Assembly: GCF_900102375.1 (NCBI RefSeq)
Contig: NZ_FNBO01000002.1
Location: forward strand, 248,001 to 312,000
Length of the DNA: 64,000 bases
Direction: 5' to 3'
Source: Halorubrum xinjiangense
Lineage (GTDB): Archaea > Halobacteriota > Halobacteria > Halobacteriales > Haloferacaceae
Shown: positions 1-8,598 of the stretch, piece by piece
How the letters are laid out: every line of letters begins with the position of its first letter
Numbering within the stretch: position 1 is the stretch's first letter
Program-made: the position numbers and the translations under genes
The notes under the pieces: model-generated
The model's database searches: none
The model's input: the letters and a program-made list of their open reading frames with translations, nothing else
Told to the model about the DNA's origin: nothing

Positions 1-410
1 TCGACCTCCCCTTCGAGGACGCGGTGCCGTTCGTCCAGCTCGAACACGAGCTCGCCGACTTCGAAACGGTGCGGGTCACGCGACTCGACGAGATGATCGA
101 GGGGATGCTCGGCCACGACGACGTCGAGCGGACGGCGCTTATCGTCGTCTGTCACCCCGAGATCGCGTACGACGCGCTGCGCATCGACCCGACCCTCGCC
201 GGAATGCTCCCGTGTACCACGGTCGTGTACGAGCGCGCCGGCGACGACCGCGTCCACGTCCACCACGTCTCGGCGACGAAGGCGATCCGCGACCTCGGCT
301 GCGCGTCCGCGGCCGGCGTCGACGAGGACGCCGTCGAGGACCTCGTGACGAAGACCGGGGAGCTGATGGCCGTCGTCTGGGAGAACATCGAGACGCACGG
401 GCGGGCGTGA
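1..410 (+). CDS. DUF302 family protein, 5'-truncated by window edge
   Basis: The reading frame is open from base 3 (DLPFEDAV...) to the stop at 408-410, so the true start lies outside the window. The first visible residues resemble the 'lpfeeAv' opening of DUF302 proteins, small alpha/beta proteins of unsettled function that are common in haloarchaea. A GTG at 24 is available as a start but would cut off the conserved opening strand. The C-terminal half (TVVYERAGDDRVHVHHVS) fits the DUF302 beta-hairpin. Family call from sequence character only. Confidence 0.7.
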   Translation, partial: DLPFEDAVPFVQLEHELADFETVRVTRLDEMIEGMLGHDDVERTALIVVCHPEIAYDALRIDPTLAGMLPCTTVVYERAGDDRVHVHHVSATKAIRDLGCASAAGVDEDAVEDLVTKTGELMAVVWENIETHGRA

Positions 411-434
411 TCCCAGCCCGTGGTTGCGCCGCCT

Positions 435-665
435 TCACCGATTCAGCCGCCAGCGGATCACCGCGGCGGCGACGAACACGGTCGCAAACGTGACGCCCCC
501 GGAAATGAGCGCGCCGCGAGCGCTCGTCGCCCCGGTCGCGAACGCGCTCGCCGAGGCGGAGCCGCCGATCACCGCCGCCCCGCCCGCCAGCCCACCGAAC
601 CCGATACAACAGAGGCTCAGCAGGCCGACGGCGGACAGCGACCCGAGGATGCCGTCGTCTTCCAT
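435..665 (-). CDS. small two-helix membrane protein with Cys-Cys motif
   Basis: This 76-residue protein starts at MEDDGILG. It has two hydrophobic glycine/alanine-rich segments, about residues 9-38 and 50-71, and ends in a basic RWRLNR tail. A CC pair (residues 19-20) lies in the first segment, as in MerT/MerC-type transporters, but the protein is too short for the full family and no mercury genes are nearby. It is convergent with the DUF302 gene. Function unknown; the start was chosen because upstream residues in the same frame are non-haloarchaeal low-complexity arginine. Confidence 0.6.
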   Translation of the reverse strand: MEDDGILGSLSAVGLLSLCCIGFGGLAGGAAVIGGSASASAFATGATSARGALISGGVTFATVFVAAAVIRWRLNR

Positions 666-773
666 CGCTCCGTCGTCCCTCTCGCGTCCGGCTACGAATA
701 GCTGGCGGGGTCTGGCGCGGCGGGCGCGACACCTAAGCGAGGGTTTAATTCCGCCAGCGCGCGAGGGCGTCGT

Positions 774-2660
774 GTGGACCCGAGCCGGATCCCCGCCGAG
801 TTCCCCGCGCCGAACTTCCGCGGGGCACAGAAGCAGGCCCTCGACGACATCCGCGACGCGTTCGCGTCGGGCAACCGGGTCGTGCTGGTACGCGCGCCGA
901 CGGGCAGCGGCAAGTCGCTGCTCGCCCGGGCGATCATGGGCGCGGCCGAGACCGCGGGCGAGGCGGCCCCCAGCGAGGCGACCGGTGCCTACTACACGAC
1001 CCCGCAGGTGTCGCAGATCGACGACGTCGAGGCCGACGACCTGCTCGACGACCTCGCGGTGATCCGCGGGAAGTCGAACTACGACTGCGTCCTCCCCGGC
1101 GAGCACGACACGCCCGTGAACCGCGCGCCCTGCGCGCGCCAGCAGGGGTTCGACTGCTCGATCCGGCACCGCTGTCCGTACTTCTCCGACCGCGCCATCG
1201 CGTCCGGCAACCGCTTCGCGGCCATGACGTTAGCGTACTTCATGCGCACCGCCGGCTCCGAGGTATTCCGGAAGCGCGACGTCGTCGTGATCGACGAGGC
1301 GCACGGGCTCGCGGAGTGGGCCGAGATGTACGCCACCATCGAGATATCGCCCGAGCGCGTCCCGGTGTGGGACGACGTCGGCGTCCCCGACGTCGCTGCC
1401 GACGCCGGCCCCGAAGAAGACGCGCTCGACCGGACCGCGCGGTTCGTCGAGACCCTCCGCGATGTGGCGATCCGAGCGAAAGACGAGCTGGTCGGCCAAC
1501 CCGAGCTCGACCGCGAGGAGGTCGCCCGGCGCGACCGGCTCCAGGAGCTGATAAGCGAGCTCGGCTGGTTCCTGGAGGACTACCGCGACCCGGAGTCGCC
1601 GACGACGTGGGTCGTCGACCAGTCGGGCGGCGAGGGGTCGGCGATCGATATCAAGCCGCTCGACCCGGCCCGGTACCTCAGGCACACCGTGTGGGACCGC
1701 GGCAACCGGTTCGCGCTGCTGTCGGCGACCATCCTCTCGAAGGAGGCGTTCTGCCGGGGCGTCGGGCTCGACCCCGCCGACGTCGCCCTCGTCGACGTCG
1801 AGCACACGTTCCCCCTCGCGAACCGCCCGCTGTACGACGTGACGCAGGGGTCGATGACGTACGAGCACCGCGACGAGACGGTGCCGAAGATCGCCCGCCT
1901 GATCGTCCGGCTGATGGCCGAACACCCCGACGAGAAGGGCCTGATCCACGCGCACTCGTACGACATCGCCGAGCGGCTCACCGAGCGCCTCGGCGAGTTC
2001 GGCGTCGCCGCGCGCGTCAGGCGTCACGACCGCGAGAACCGCGACGCCGAGCTGGAGGCGTGGAAGGCGAGCCCGGACCCCGAGGTGTTCGTCTCGGTGA
2101 AGATGGAGGAAGCGCTGGACCTGAAGGGGGACCTCTGTCGCTGGCAGGTGGTGTGTAAGGCGCCGTACCGGAACACGAACGACTCGCGGGTCGCCCGCCG
2201 CCTCGAGGACGGCCAGTGGGCGTGGTACCACCGAACGGCGCTGCGCACCGTCATTCAGGCCTGCGGGCGCGTCGTCCGCGCGCCCGACGACCACGGCGCG
2301 ACGTACCTCGCCGACGACTCCTTACTCGACCTCTTCGAGCGCGCCGAGGCCGACACGCCCGCGTGGTTCCGCGACCAGGTCGACGCGATGACGACCCCGT
2401 CGCTGCCGGCGTTCGACCCCGACGCGGCGCTCGACGGCATCGACGCGTCGCCCCCGAGCGGAGCGGGTGCGGGGCGCCGGCGGAGCCGCCGCTCGGGCGA
2501 GTCGGGCGGTGCGAACGCGGGCGGGTCGTCTCGCGGCGGCGCCGGGTCCGAAGCCGGCGACGGCGACGCGACGGGCGACGGGTCGGTCCGGACCCGATCT
2601 GAGCAGGACGCGGAGCGGCGGCAGAACCACCCGCTGTCGGACGTGTGGGGCGACGGCTGA
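774..2660 (+). CDS. XPD/DinG-like superfamily 2 DNA helicase with Fe-S cluster motif
   Basis: A 628-residue ATP-dependent helicase with a GTG start. Walker A (PTGSGKS) is near residue 43 and the DEAH box (VIDEAHGL) near 171. Between them four cysteines (YDC, APC, FDC, HRCPY; about residues 105-135) match the 4Fe-4S domain of XPD/FANCJ/DinG 5'-3' helicases. The C-terminal motor ends in a motif VI-like GRVVRAPDDHG. The last 80 residues are a Gly/Ser/Ala-rich tail that is probably disordered. The family acts in DNA repair and removal of structured DNA. Haloarchaea often carry more than one XPD-like protein, so orthology to XPD itself is not claimed. Confidence 0.88.
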   Translation: MDPSRIPAEFPAPNFRGAQKQALDDIRDAFASGNRVVLVRAPTGSGKSLLARAIMGAAETAGEAAPSEATGAYYTTPQVSQIDDVEADDLLDDLAVIRGKSNYDCVLPGEHDTPVNRAPCARQQGFDCSIRHRCPYFSDRAIASGNRFAAMTLAYFMRTAGSEVFRKRDVVVIDEAHGLAEWAEMYATIEISPERVPVWDDVGVPDVAADAGPEEDALDRTARFVETLRDVAIRAKDELVGQPELDREEVARRDRLQELISELGWFLEDYRDPESPTTWVVDQSGGEGSAIDIKPLDPARYLRHTVWDRGNRFALLSATILSKEAFCRGVGLDPADVALVDVEHTFPLANRPLYDVTQGSMTYEHRDETVPKIARLIVRLMAEHPDEKGLIHAHSYDIAERLTERLGEFGVAARVRRHDRENRDAELEAWKASPDPEVFVSVKMEEALDLKGDLCRWQVVCKAPYRNTNDSRVARRLEDGQWAWYHRTALRTVIQACGRVVRAPDDHGATYLADDSLLDLFERAEADTPAWFRDQVDAMTTPSLPAFDPDAALDGIDASPPSGAGAGRRRSRRSGESGGANAGGSSRGGAGSEAGDGDATGDGSVRTRSEQDAERRQNHPLSDVWGDG

Positions 2661-2673
2661 CGGGGATGGACCG

Positions 2674-2757
2674 CTAGAGCAGCGAGACGCCGTACGCGAC
2701 CATGGAGCTCACCATGAGAAACGCGAAGAACAGCGCCATGAGCTGTTGTCTGTCCAT
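2674..2757 (-). CDS. 27-residue single-span membrane microprotein
   Basis: Translation gives MDRQQLMALFFAFLMVSSMVAYGVSLL in two overlapping parts: MDRQQLMALFFAF then a hydrophobic LMVSSMVAYGVSLL. It is a single predicted membrane helix with a short polar N-terminus. It lies convergent to the helicase with a 13-base gap. The sequence looks like a conserved haloarchaeal microprotein, a class that automated callers often skip. Function unknown. Support is its composition and clean start/stop; conservation needs to be tested. Confidence 0.55.
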   Translation of the reverse strand: MDRQQLMALFFAFLMVSSMVAYGVSLL

Positions 2758-2881
2758 GCCGCCGTGTCGACCGCAGAGGCGTATAACTCCTGCGGGCGAG
2801 GTCGGTGAGACCGGATCGTATTATGATTCCCGTCCCGATCATCCGTCAATATATATCGTATAAGGTGTATCAGGTCCCTCA

Positions 2882-2900
2882 ATGAAGTAGTAACCTTCAT
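2882..2900. promoter_or_regulatory. short inverted repeat ahead of the small HTH gene
   Basis: ATGAAG (2882-2887) and CTTCAT (2895-2900) form a 6-bp inverted repeat with a 7-base spacer. It lies 26-44 bases upstream of the start at 2926, in an AT-rich stretch (2845-2905) where a TATA box would be expected. It could be an autoregulatory operator. Weak evidence. Confidence 0.3.
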
Positions 2901-2925
2901 AATCCCTCACCCGACTACTGGGTGT

Positions 2926-3117
2926 ATGGCCACGAACGGGCTGTCGAGTGCGCTGACGCTGTACGGTGCGCGAACCCTGACACTGTCGCAGGCGGCCGCA
3001 CAGGCAGGGCTTAGCGAGGCCGAATTCATCGAGCAGCTCGAACGCCGCGGCATCGACGTAACGGAGTCCGAGCGCGCCGCCGCGCTCGGGCGCGAACAGC
3101 CCGCCCGCGCCGACTGA
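2926..3117 (+). CDS. small helix-turn-helix protein (UPF0175/DUF7317-like)
   Basis: 63 residues. LSQAAAQAGLSEAEFIEQLERRGIDV (two halves: residues about 19-30 and 31-45) has the helix-turn-helix plus 'F...L..rGI' signature of UPF0175-type small DNA-binding proteins, some of which are antitoxins. No toxin partner is adjacent: the next gene is convergent nmd3. The AT-rich upstream region with an inverted repeat suggests its own promoter. Likely a small regulator; target unknown. Confidence 0.65.
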   Translation: MATNGLSSALTLYGARTLTLSQAAAQAGLSEAEFIEQLERRGIDVTESERAAALGREQPARAD

Positions 3118-3220
3118 ACGGTGCCCCGTCCCCGCTGGCGCCGCCGACGCGCCCACCCGCTTTTGCGACGCGCTCCCACGAACGATCAGTTCCTCCGCCG
3201 AAACGGCCCAGAGGGACCCG

Positions 3221-4354
3221 TCAGTCTCGACTCGGAGCCGACTCGGTCCCTTCCTCCGGCACGAGGTGGACCTCGCCCTTGTGTTCGAACGCAAGGACCG
3301 CGTCGGCGTCGTCGTCGACGAACGCCGGGTTCGGGACGGTCTTCGCCTCGTAGGTGACTGGGTCGAGCACCTGGATCGCGTTCTCGTCCTCGACGGTCAC
3401 CACGGTCGTCTCCGCCGCGTCCTCGCGGGTGCCGAGCCGGGTCGCGTCGGGGGCCTCACCGTCCGCGAACGCGGAGGTGTACTCGTCGCCGGTCGCGAGG
3501 CGCACGCCTTGGAGCCGGCCCGAGACGCCCGTGACGAGGACCGGCCCGTCGCCGTCCTCGGGGTCGAGAATCTCGCCTTCCGCGTACTTCGGCAGCCGGA
3601 CCGCGAAGGTGACGCGGTACACCTCGTTGCCGTCGCCGTCCTCGGTGACGAGCGTCGGGTACGACTCGAAGCTCCCGCCGAGCGACTCGGTGATCCGCGT
3701 CGCGACGTTCTGCGCGAGCCGGTTCGAGGAGAGCTTGATGTCCGGCCCGTCGTCGGTCTCTTTGACCTCCGTGATGAACGCCTCGCGGTCGCCGTCGGCC
3801 TCTTGGTCGGCGACGTACGTCTCGGCGATGTCGAGCGCCTCCGCGCGCTCGGCGGGCGTGAGGTCCCGCTCGTCCGCCCGCACCTGAACGATCCCGGCGT
3901 AGTAGCCGCCGGCGATGCGCCCGCAGCGGTCGCAGGTCCCGCGCGAGATTTTGACCGGAACCGTCACCTCCGCCGAGCGCAGGGTGCCGCGGACGACGCC
4001 GGAGAAGCGGCAGTGCATCCGGACCGTGTTCTCGTCGACCTGCTCGGGTTCGACCCCCCATTCGACGTCCTCGGCGTCGACGTGGACGCCGAGCGCCTCC
4101 GCGACCTCGTCGACGGCGACGTCGGTGTAGTCGCGCGCGCCGACGTCGCGCCACGACTCGCCGCGCCTGACGGCGCCGCAGCCGGAACAGACCAGCACCT
4201 CGATCCGGTCGGGCGCGTCGACCAGGTCGAAGTCCTCGAAGTAGCAGTCGTCACAGAGCAGTGCGTCTCGCCCGCGCGGCTCGCCCGGAAGGGGGTCGCG
4301 CCGCTCGGGGACCGGGTCGCCGCAGCGCGGACAGAACTCCCGCGACTCGCTCAT
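3221..4354 (-). CDS. nmd3: archaeal NMD3-family protein
   Basis: 377 residues. The N-terminal zinc-binding region shows CPRCG (about 9-13), CDDCY (34-38) and CSGCG (about 56-60), followed by a fourth pair CDRCGR near 139. This is the arrangement of NMD3, which in eukaryotes is the 60S subunit export adaptor. Archaea have no nucleus, so the archaeal protein is inferred to act in large-subunit maturation. It is divergent from the PDCD5 gene with a 141-base gap. Confidence 0.85.
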   Translation of the reverse strand: MSESREFCPRCGDPVPERRDPLPGEPRGRDALLCDDCYFEDFDLVDAPDRIEVLVCSGCGAVRRGESWRDVGARDYTDVAVDEVAEALGVHVDAEDVEWGVEPEQVDENTVRMHCRFSGVVRGTLRSAEVTVPVKISRGTCDRCGRIAGGYYAGIVQVRADERDLTPAERAEALDIAETYVADQEADGDREAFITEVKETDDGPDIKLSSNRLAQNVATRITESLGGSFESYPTLVTEDGDGNEVYRVTFAVRLPKYAEGEILDPEDGDGPVLVTGVSGRLQGVRLATGDEYTSAFADGEAPDATRLGTREDAAETTVVTVEDENAIQVLDPVTYEAKTVPNPAFVDDDADAVLAFEHKGEVHLVPEEGTESAPSRD

Positions 4355-4495
4355 TGACGCCGGCTACGCCGAGGATCCGTTTAAACGGCGCGGACCGCCC
4401 GCGTTGCCGTCGACGGGCGTCCGGCCGCGTCCGGCCGCTCCGCGCGGGTCGCGACCGCCGAAATGGTTTTTCGCGCGGACCGAGAACGGGCGGGT

Positions 4496-4849
4496 ATGAG
4501 CGGCAACCCCGACGACGAACGGCTCGAGGAACTGCGCGAACAGAAGATGGAAGAGCTCCGCGAGCGACAGGGCGGCGAGGGCGACACCGCCGAGGCCCAG
4601 CAGGAGGCCCAGCAGCGCGCCGAGGCCCAACAGGAGGCCGTGTTGAAACAGTACCTGACCGACGGCGCGCGCCAGCGGCTCAACGCGGTCGAGATGTCGA
4701 AGCCCCAGTTCGGCGAGAAGGTAAAAAAACAGGTCGCCGCGCTGGCACAGAGCGGCCGTATTCAGGGCCAGATCGACGAAGACCAGATGCGTGACCTGCT
4801 CAAAGAGCTCCAGCCCGACCAGAAGAGCTTCGACATCCGGCGGCGGTAG
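4496..4849 (+). CDS. PDCD5-family DNA-binding protein
   Basis: 117 residues from ATG 4496 ([10 protein letters not shown]). A charged, Gln-rich coiled N-terminal helix (about 8-45) is followed by the conserved three-helix core ([13 protein letters not shown]...[23 protein letters not shown]) and a basic tail ending in RRR. The PDCD5/TFAR19 family is present across archaea and eukaryotes; archaeal members bind nucleic acid but their role is not settled. Its stop codon abuts the next gene's ATG, so the two are probably cotranscribed. Confidence 0.9.
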   Translation: MSGNPDDERLEELREQKMEELRERQGGEGDTAEAQQEAQQRAEAQQEAVLKQYLTDGARQRLNAVEMSKPQFGEKVKKQVAALAQSGRIQGQIDEDQMRDLLKELQPDQKSFDIRRR

Positions 4850-5443
4850 ATGGAGCTCGCGCTGCTGTACAGCGGGGGGAAAGACTCCTCGCTCGCCGCC
4901 CACCTGCTCGACCGGTTCTACGACGTCCGCTGCGTCACCGGGAGCTTCGGGCTCACGGACGACTGGGAGCACGCCGAGCGCGCGGCCGGCCAACTCGGGT
5001 TCCCGTTCGAGCGGGTCGACCTCGACCGCGAGGTGGCCGAGAGCGCGGCCGAGACCATGGTCGCCGACGGCTACCCGCGCAACGGGATCCAGCGCGTCCA
5101 CGAGCACGCCTTAGAGGCCATCTCCGCGCTCGACGTCGACGCCATCGCGGACGGCACGCGCCGCGACGACCGGGTCCCCACGGTGTCGCGGGCGCAGGCG
5201 CAGAGCCTCGAGGACCGCAACGGCGTCGACTACATCTCCCCGCTCTCCGGGTTCGGCCGCCACGCCGTCGACCAGCTCGTCGACGCCACCTTCGACGTCC
5301 AGCAGGGGCCGAGCGAGGAGGTCCCCAAGGCGGACTACGAGGACGAGCTCCGGACGCTCATCGCAGACGAGTACGGCGAGGAGACCGTAAACGACGTGTT
5401 CCCCGACCACGACCAGACGTACGTTCGCGGCCGAACAGACTGA
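4850..5443 (+). CDS. PP-loop ATP pyrophosphatase (adenine nucleotide alpha-hydrolase superfamily)
   Basis: 197 residues. It opens with the PP-loop LLYSGGKDSS at about residues 5-14, which binds ATP and activates a substrate by adenylation. A second conserved part is IADGTRRDDR (about 99-108) and ISPLSGFGR. The family includes tRNA-modifying and amidotransferase-like enzymes, but no tRNA-binding or zinc motif is evident here, so the substrate is open. The start immediately follows the PDCD5 stop with no gap, a haloarchaea-wide type of coupling. Confidence 0.8.
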   Translation: MELALLYSGGKDSSLAAHLLDRFYDVRCVTGSFGLTDDWEHAERAAGQLGFPFERVDLDREVAESAAETMVADGYPRNGIQRVHEHALEAISALDVDAIADGTRRDDRVPTVSRAQAQSLEDRNGVDYISPLSGFGRHAVDQLVDATFDVQQGPSEEVPKADYEDELRTLIADEYGEETVNDVFPDHDQTYVRGRTD

Positions 5444-5566
5444 CCCCCGGCCGTCCCCTCGTCCGCCGCGGCCGGTCGCCGCGCGCGGCCCCGTCCGGGG
5501 CCGACGGCCTCCCATCGACGTGGAACCGCCGGTACTACTTTCGACCCCGCGGGCGTAGCGTCGAGC

Positions 5567-6022
5567 ATGTCATCCGAACGAGTCGTCGACCTGCTCAAGA
5601 CGGCGTACGCCGACGAGATCGAGACCGTGATGAACTACCAGACGAACGCGATCGTCCTCGACGGCGTCCGCGCCGAGGAGATTAAAGAGAGCCTCAAGCA
5701 GGACGTTCAAGAGGAGCTCGGCCACGCCGAACAGCTCGGCCAGCGGCTCAAACAGCTCGGCGCGCGCCCGCCCGGCTCCGCCGAGTTCACGGCCGGCCAG
5801 GAGTCGCTACAGCCGCCCGAGGACTCGACGGACGTGTTGGCCGTCATCAACGGCGTGCTCGACGCCGAGGAGGACGCGATCGCGACGTACCGGGACCTGA
5901 TCGACGCCGCCGAGGACGCCGACGACCCGGTCACGGAGGACCTCGCCGTGACGCTGCTCTCGGACGAGGAGGCCCACCGGACCGAGTTCCGCGGGTTCCA
6001 GAAGGAGTACCAGCGCGACTAG
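5567..6022 (+). CDS. ferritin-like four-helix protein
   Basis: 151 residues, mostly helical. Glutamates in helix-periodic positions, including DEIETVMNY (about 16-24), EELGHAEQL (about 46-54), DAEEDAIATY (about 101-110) and DEEAHRTEF (about 136-144), match the di-iron ExxH pattern of ferritin-like domain proteins. No haem ligand or Dps-type surface motif could be assigned. Likely iron binding or oxidation; exact subclass uncertain. It is a single gene between the PP-loop gene and hisS. Confidence 0.75.
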   Translation: MSSERVVDLLKTAYADEIETVMNYQTNAIVLDGVRAEEIKESLKQDVQEELGHAEQLGQRLKQLGARPPGSAEFTAGQESLQPPEDSTDVLAVINGVLDAEEDAIATYRDLIDAAEDADDPVTEDLAVTLLSDEEAHRTEFRGFQKEYQRD

Positions 6023-6120
6023 GCGGGGCCGTCCTCCCCCGGCCGCGACCTCCGCACCGAGCAGGCGAGCCCCGCCCCCGAAAGGATGCTTTCAAGCGGG
6101 CGCTCGTCGAACCGACACCC

Positions 6121-7443
6121 ATGTACGACGGCCTCAAGGGATTCCGCGACTTCTACCCCGGCGAGCAGTCCGCCCGCCGCGAGGTGACCGACGCGGTCGA
6201 GGACGCGGCCGCAAGGCACGGCTTCCGCGAGATCGCCACCCCCGCCTTAGAGCGGACGGAGATGTACGTCGACAAGTCGGGCGAGGAGATCGTCGAGGAG
6301 CTGTACGCCTTCGAGGATAAGGGCGGCCGCGGCGTCTCGCTGACGCCGGAGCTCACGCCCACCGTCGCCCGGATGGTCGTCGCGAAGGGCCAGGAGCTGT
6401 CGAAGCCGATCAAGTGGGTCTCCACCCGCCCGTTCTGGCGCTACGAGCAGGTCCAGCAGGGCCGCTTCCGCGAGTTCTACCAGACGAACATCGACGTGTT
6501 CGGCTCGTCGGCGCCCGAGGCCGACGCCGAGGTGCTCGCGGTCGCGGCCGACGCCCTGACCGACTTGGGCCTCACCGGCGACGACTTCGAGTTCCGCGTC
6601 TCCCACCGCGACATCCTCGGCGGCCTCGTCCGCTCGCTCGCCGACGACCCCGAGGCGGTCGACACCGCGGCCGCGATCCGCGCGGTCGACAAGCGCGCGA
6701 AGGTCGACGACGGGGAGTACGTCGGACTCCTCTCCGACGCCGGCCTCTCGCGCGACACCGCGCGTGACTTCGACGACCTCATCTCGGGCGTTGAGACTGT
6801 CGACGACCTCGACGCGGTCGCCGCAGCGGGCGACGAGTCGGTCGAGGACGCGGTCGAGAACCTCCGGAACGTGCTTGCCGCGGCCGACGACTTCGGCGCG
6901 GGCGAGTTCTGCGAGGTGTCGCTGACGACCGCCCGCGGGCTCGACTACTACACCGGCGTCGTCTTCGAGTGCTTCGACTCGACGGGAGAGGTGTCCCGCT
7001 CCGTCTTCGGCGGCGGGCGCTACGACGACCTCATCGAGAGCTTCGGCGGCCAGCCGACCCCCGCGGTCGGGGTCGCGCCCGGTCACGCCACCCTGAAGCT
7101 CCTCTGTCAGCGCGCCGGCGTCTGGCCCAACGAGGCGCTCTCGACCGACTACTACGTCCTCTCGGTGGGCGACACGCGGAGCGAGGCCGCCGCGCTCGCG
7201 AGCGACCTCCGCGCGCTCGGCGACGACGTGGTCGTCGAGCAGGACGTCTCCGACCGCTCGTTCGGCGCGCAGCTCGGCTACGCCGACTCGATCAACGCCG
7301 AGACGGTCGTGGTCGTCGGCGAGCGCGACTTAGAGAACGGCGAGTACACGGTGAAGAACATGGAAAGCGGCGACGAGACGACCGTCCCGGTCGAGGAGTT
7401 CCCGCCCGAGGACGGGCTCCCGACGTACGAGGACTACGCGTAG
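6121..7443 (+). CDS. hisS: histidyl-tRNA synthetase
   Basis: 440 residues, usual length. Class II motifs are present: motif 1 around LTPELTPTVARMV, motif 2 (RFREFYQTNIDVFG), the histidine-specific RGLDYYTGVVFE and motif 3 region GGGRYDDL...AVGVAPG. The C-terminal anticodon-binding domain follows (YYVLSVGDTRSEA...). It charges tRNA-His in the cytoplasm. ATG at 6121 is the first start ahead of the conserved LKGFRDFYPGE. Confidence 0.97.
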   Translation: MYDGLKGFRDFYPGEQSARREVTDAVEDAAARHGFREIATPALERTEMYVDKSGEEIVEELYAFEDKGGRGVSLTPELTPTVARMVVAKGQELSKPIKWVSTRPFWRYEQVQQGRFREFYQTNIDVFGSSAPEADAEVLAVAADALTDLGLTGDDFEFRVSHRDILGGLVRSLADDPEAVDTAAAIRAVDKRAKVDDGEYVGLLSDAGLSRDTARDFDDLISGVETVDDLDAVAAAGDESVEDAVENLRNVLAAADDFGAGEFCEVSLTTARGLDYYTGVVFECFDSTGEVSRSVFGGGRYDDLIESFGGQPTPAVGVAPGHATLKLLCQRAGVWPNEALSTDYYVLSVGDTRSEAAALASDLRALGDDVVVEQDVSDRSFGAQLGYADSINAETVVVVGERDLENGEYTVKNMESGDETTVPVEEFPPEDGLPTYEDYA

Positions 7444-7521
7444 CGATTCGAGCGTCCGTCCGCTCTCGCGTCGTCTCCCGTTCTCGACCATTTTTACGTT
7501 CGAACCGAGATCGGTGAGACG

Positions 7522-8598
7522 ATGATCCCCCTCGCGACGGCGATGCCCCCGACGGAGGTCGCCCTCCGCGTGGCGGCCGGCGTCCTCCTCATCCTGATCA
7601 ACGCGTACTTCGTGGCGATCGAGTTCGGGCTGACGCGGCTACGGCAGTACCCCGAATCGGAGATGGACACCCCCGGGCTGCGGCGCGCGTGGGAGATGAC
7701 CGACGACTTAGAGTTCTACCTGACGACCTGTCAAGTGTGGATCTCGGGGACGAGCATCGCGCTCGGCATCGTCGCCGAGCCGGGGCTCGCGGCGCTTTTC
7801 GCCCCCCTCTTCGAGAGCACGGCGTTCGCGTCCGCCGGCGCGGGCTCGCTTCTGGGCTTCTTTATCATCAACATGGTCCACCTGACGCACGGCGAGCAGA
7901 CGCCGACGTACCTCGGCGTCGAGCGCTCGAAGCAGGTCGCCAACTACGGCGCGCGGCCCCTCTACTGGTTCGCGTGGCTCATCTCGCCGCTGATCAAGTT
8001 CGGCGACTGGGTCGCGAAGGCGACGCTCGGCCTGTTCGGCGTCGAGATGACCGGGTCGTGGACCGAGGCCGAAGAGGAGGTGTTGGAGACGCGCGCGGAG
8101 CTCCGCACCCGCCTCGGCTCCATGATGGAGGAGGTCGAGCTCCCCGAGGAGCGCCGCGAGGAGGTCCTCAACGCGCTCGACGTCGACGAACTCGCCGTGC
8201 GGGAGGTGCTGACGCCGGCCGACGGGATAATCTCGCTGTCGACGACCGCCTCCGCCGAGGAGAACCTCGACCGGATCCGCGACACCCCGCACAGCCGGTT
8301 CCCCCTCGTCGGCGGCGACCTGAGTGACTTCGAGGGGATCGTGTATGCCCCCTCGATCGTGAGCCGCTACGACGAGCTCCGAAACGGCGACCTGACGTTC
8401 GAAGACGTCGCGGCCCCGCCGATGACGATATCGGCGGACGCGAGCGTCAGCAACGCGTACGACCAGTTCCAGGCGGAGTCACAGGAGCTCGCCTTAGTCA
8501 TCGAGGACGGCGAGGTCGTCGGGCTGCTCACCGCGACCGACGCGATGGAGGCGGTGATGGGCCAGCTGGAGGACCCGCTGGACGCCGGCGATTTATAA
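7522..8598 (+). CDS. CNNM/DUF21-type membrane protein with CBS pair
   Basis: 358 residues. The N-terminal DUF21 membrane domain (about 10-195) starts with a hydrophobic helix and has the family's 'NaYFVAiEFgLtrlR' pattern. It is followed by two CBS motifs (about 215-350: VREVLTPADGI..., LVIEDGEVVGLLTATDAME). The CorC/HlyC C-terminal domain of longer homologues is absent. The family is linked to Mg2+/Co2+ export or regulation; substrate here is inferred only. Its stop codon lies inside a TTTATAA sequence that begins repeat element copy A. Confidence 0.85.
   Translation: MIPLATAMPPTEVALRVAAGVLLILINAYFVAIEFGLTRLRQYPESEMDTPGLRRAWEMTDDLEFYLTTCQVWISGTSIALGIVAEPGLAALFAPLFESTAFASAGAGSLLGFFIINMVHLTHGEQTPTYLGVERSKQVANYGARPLYWFAWLISPLIKFGDWVAKATLGLFGVEMTGSWTEAEEEVLETRAELRTRLGSMMEEVELPEERREEVLNALDVDELAVREVLTPADGIISLSTTASAEENLDRIRDTPHSRFPLVGGDLSDFEGIVYAPSIVSRYDELRNGDLTFEDVAAPPMTISADASVSNAYDQFQAESQELALVIEDGEVVGLLTATDAMEAVMGQLEDPLDAGDL

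Noticed and set aside
435..1169. Long minus-strand frame over the helicase 5' end, and many similar long frames antisense to real genes
   Set aside because: GC-rich DNA with few stops gives long antisense frames. Their products are Arg/Pro-rich and lack family motifs; only the last 76 codons (to 665) make a plausible protein.
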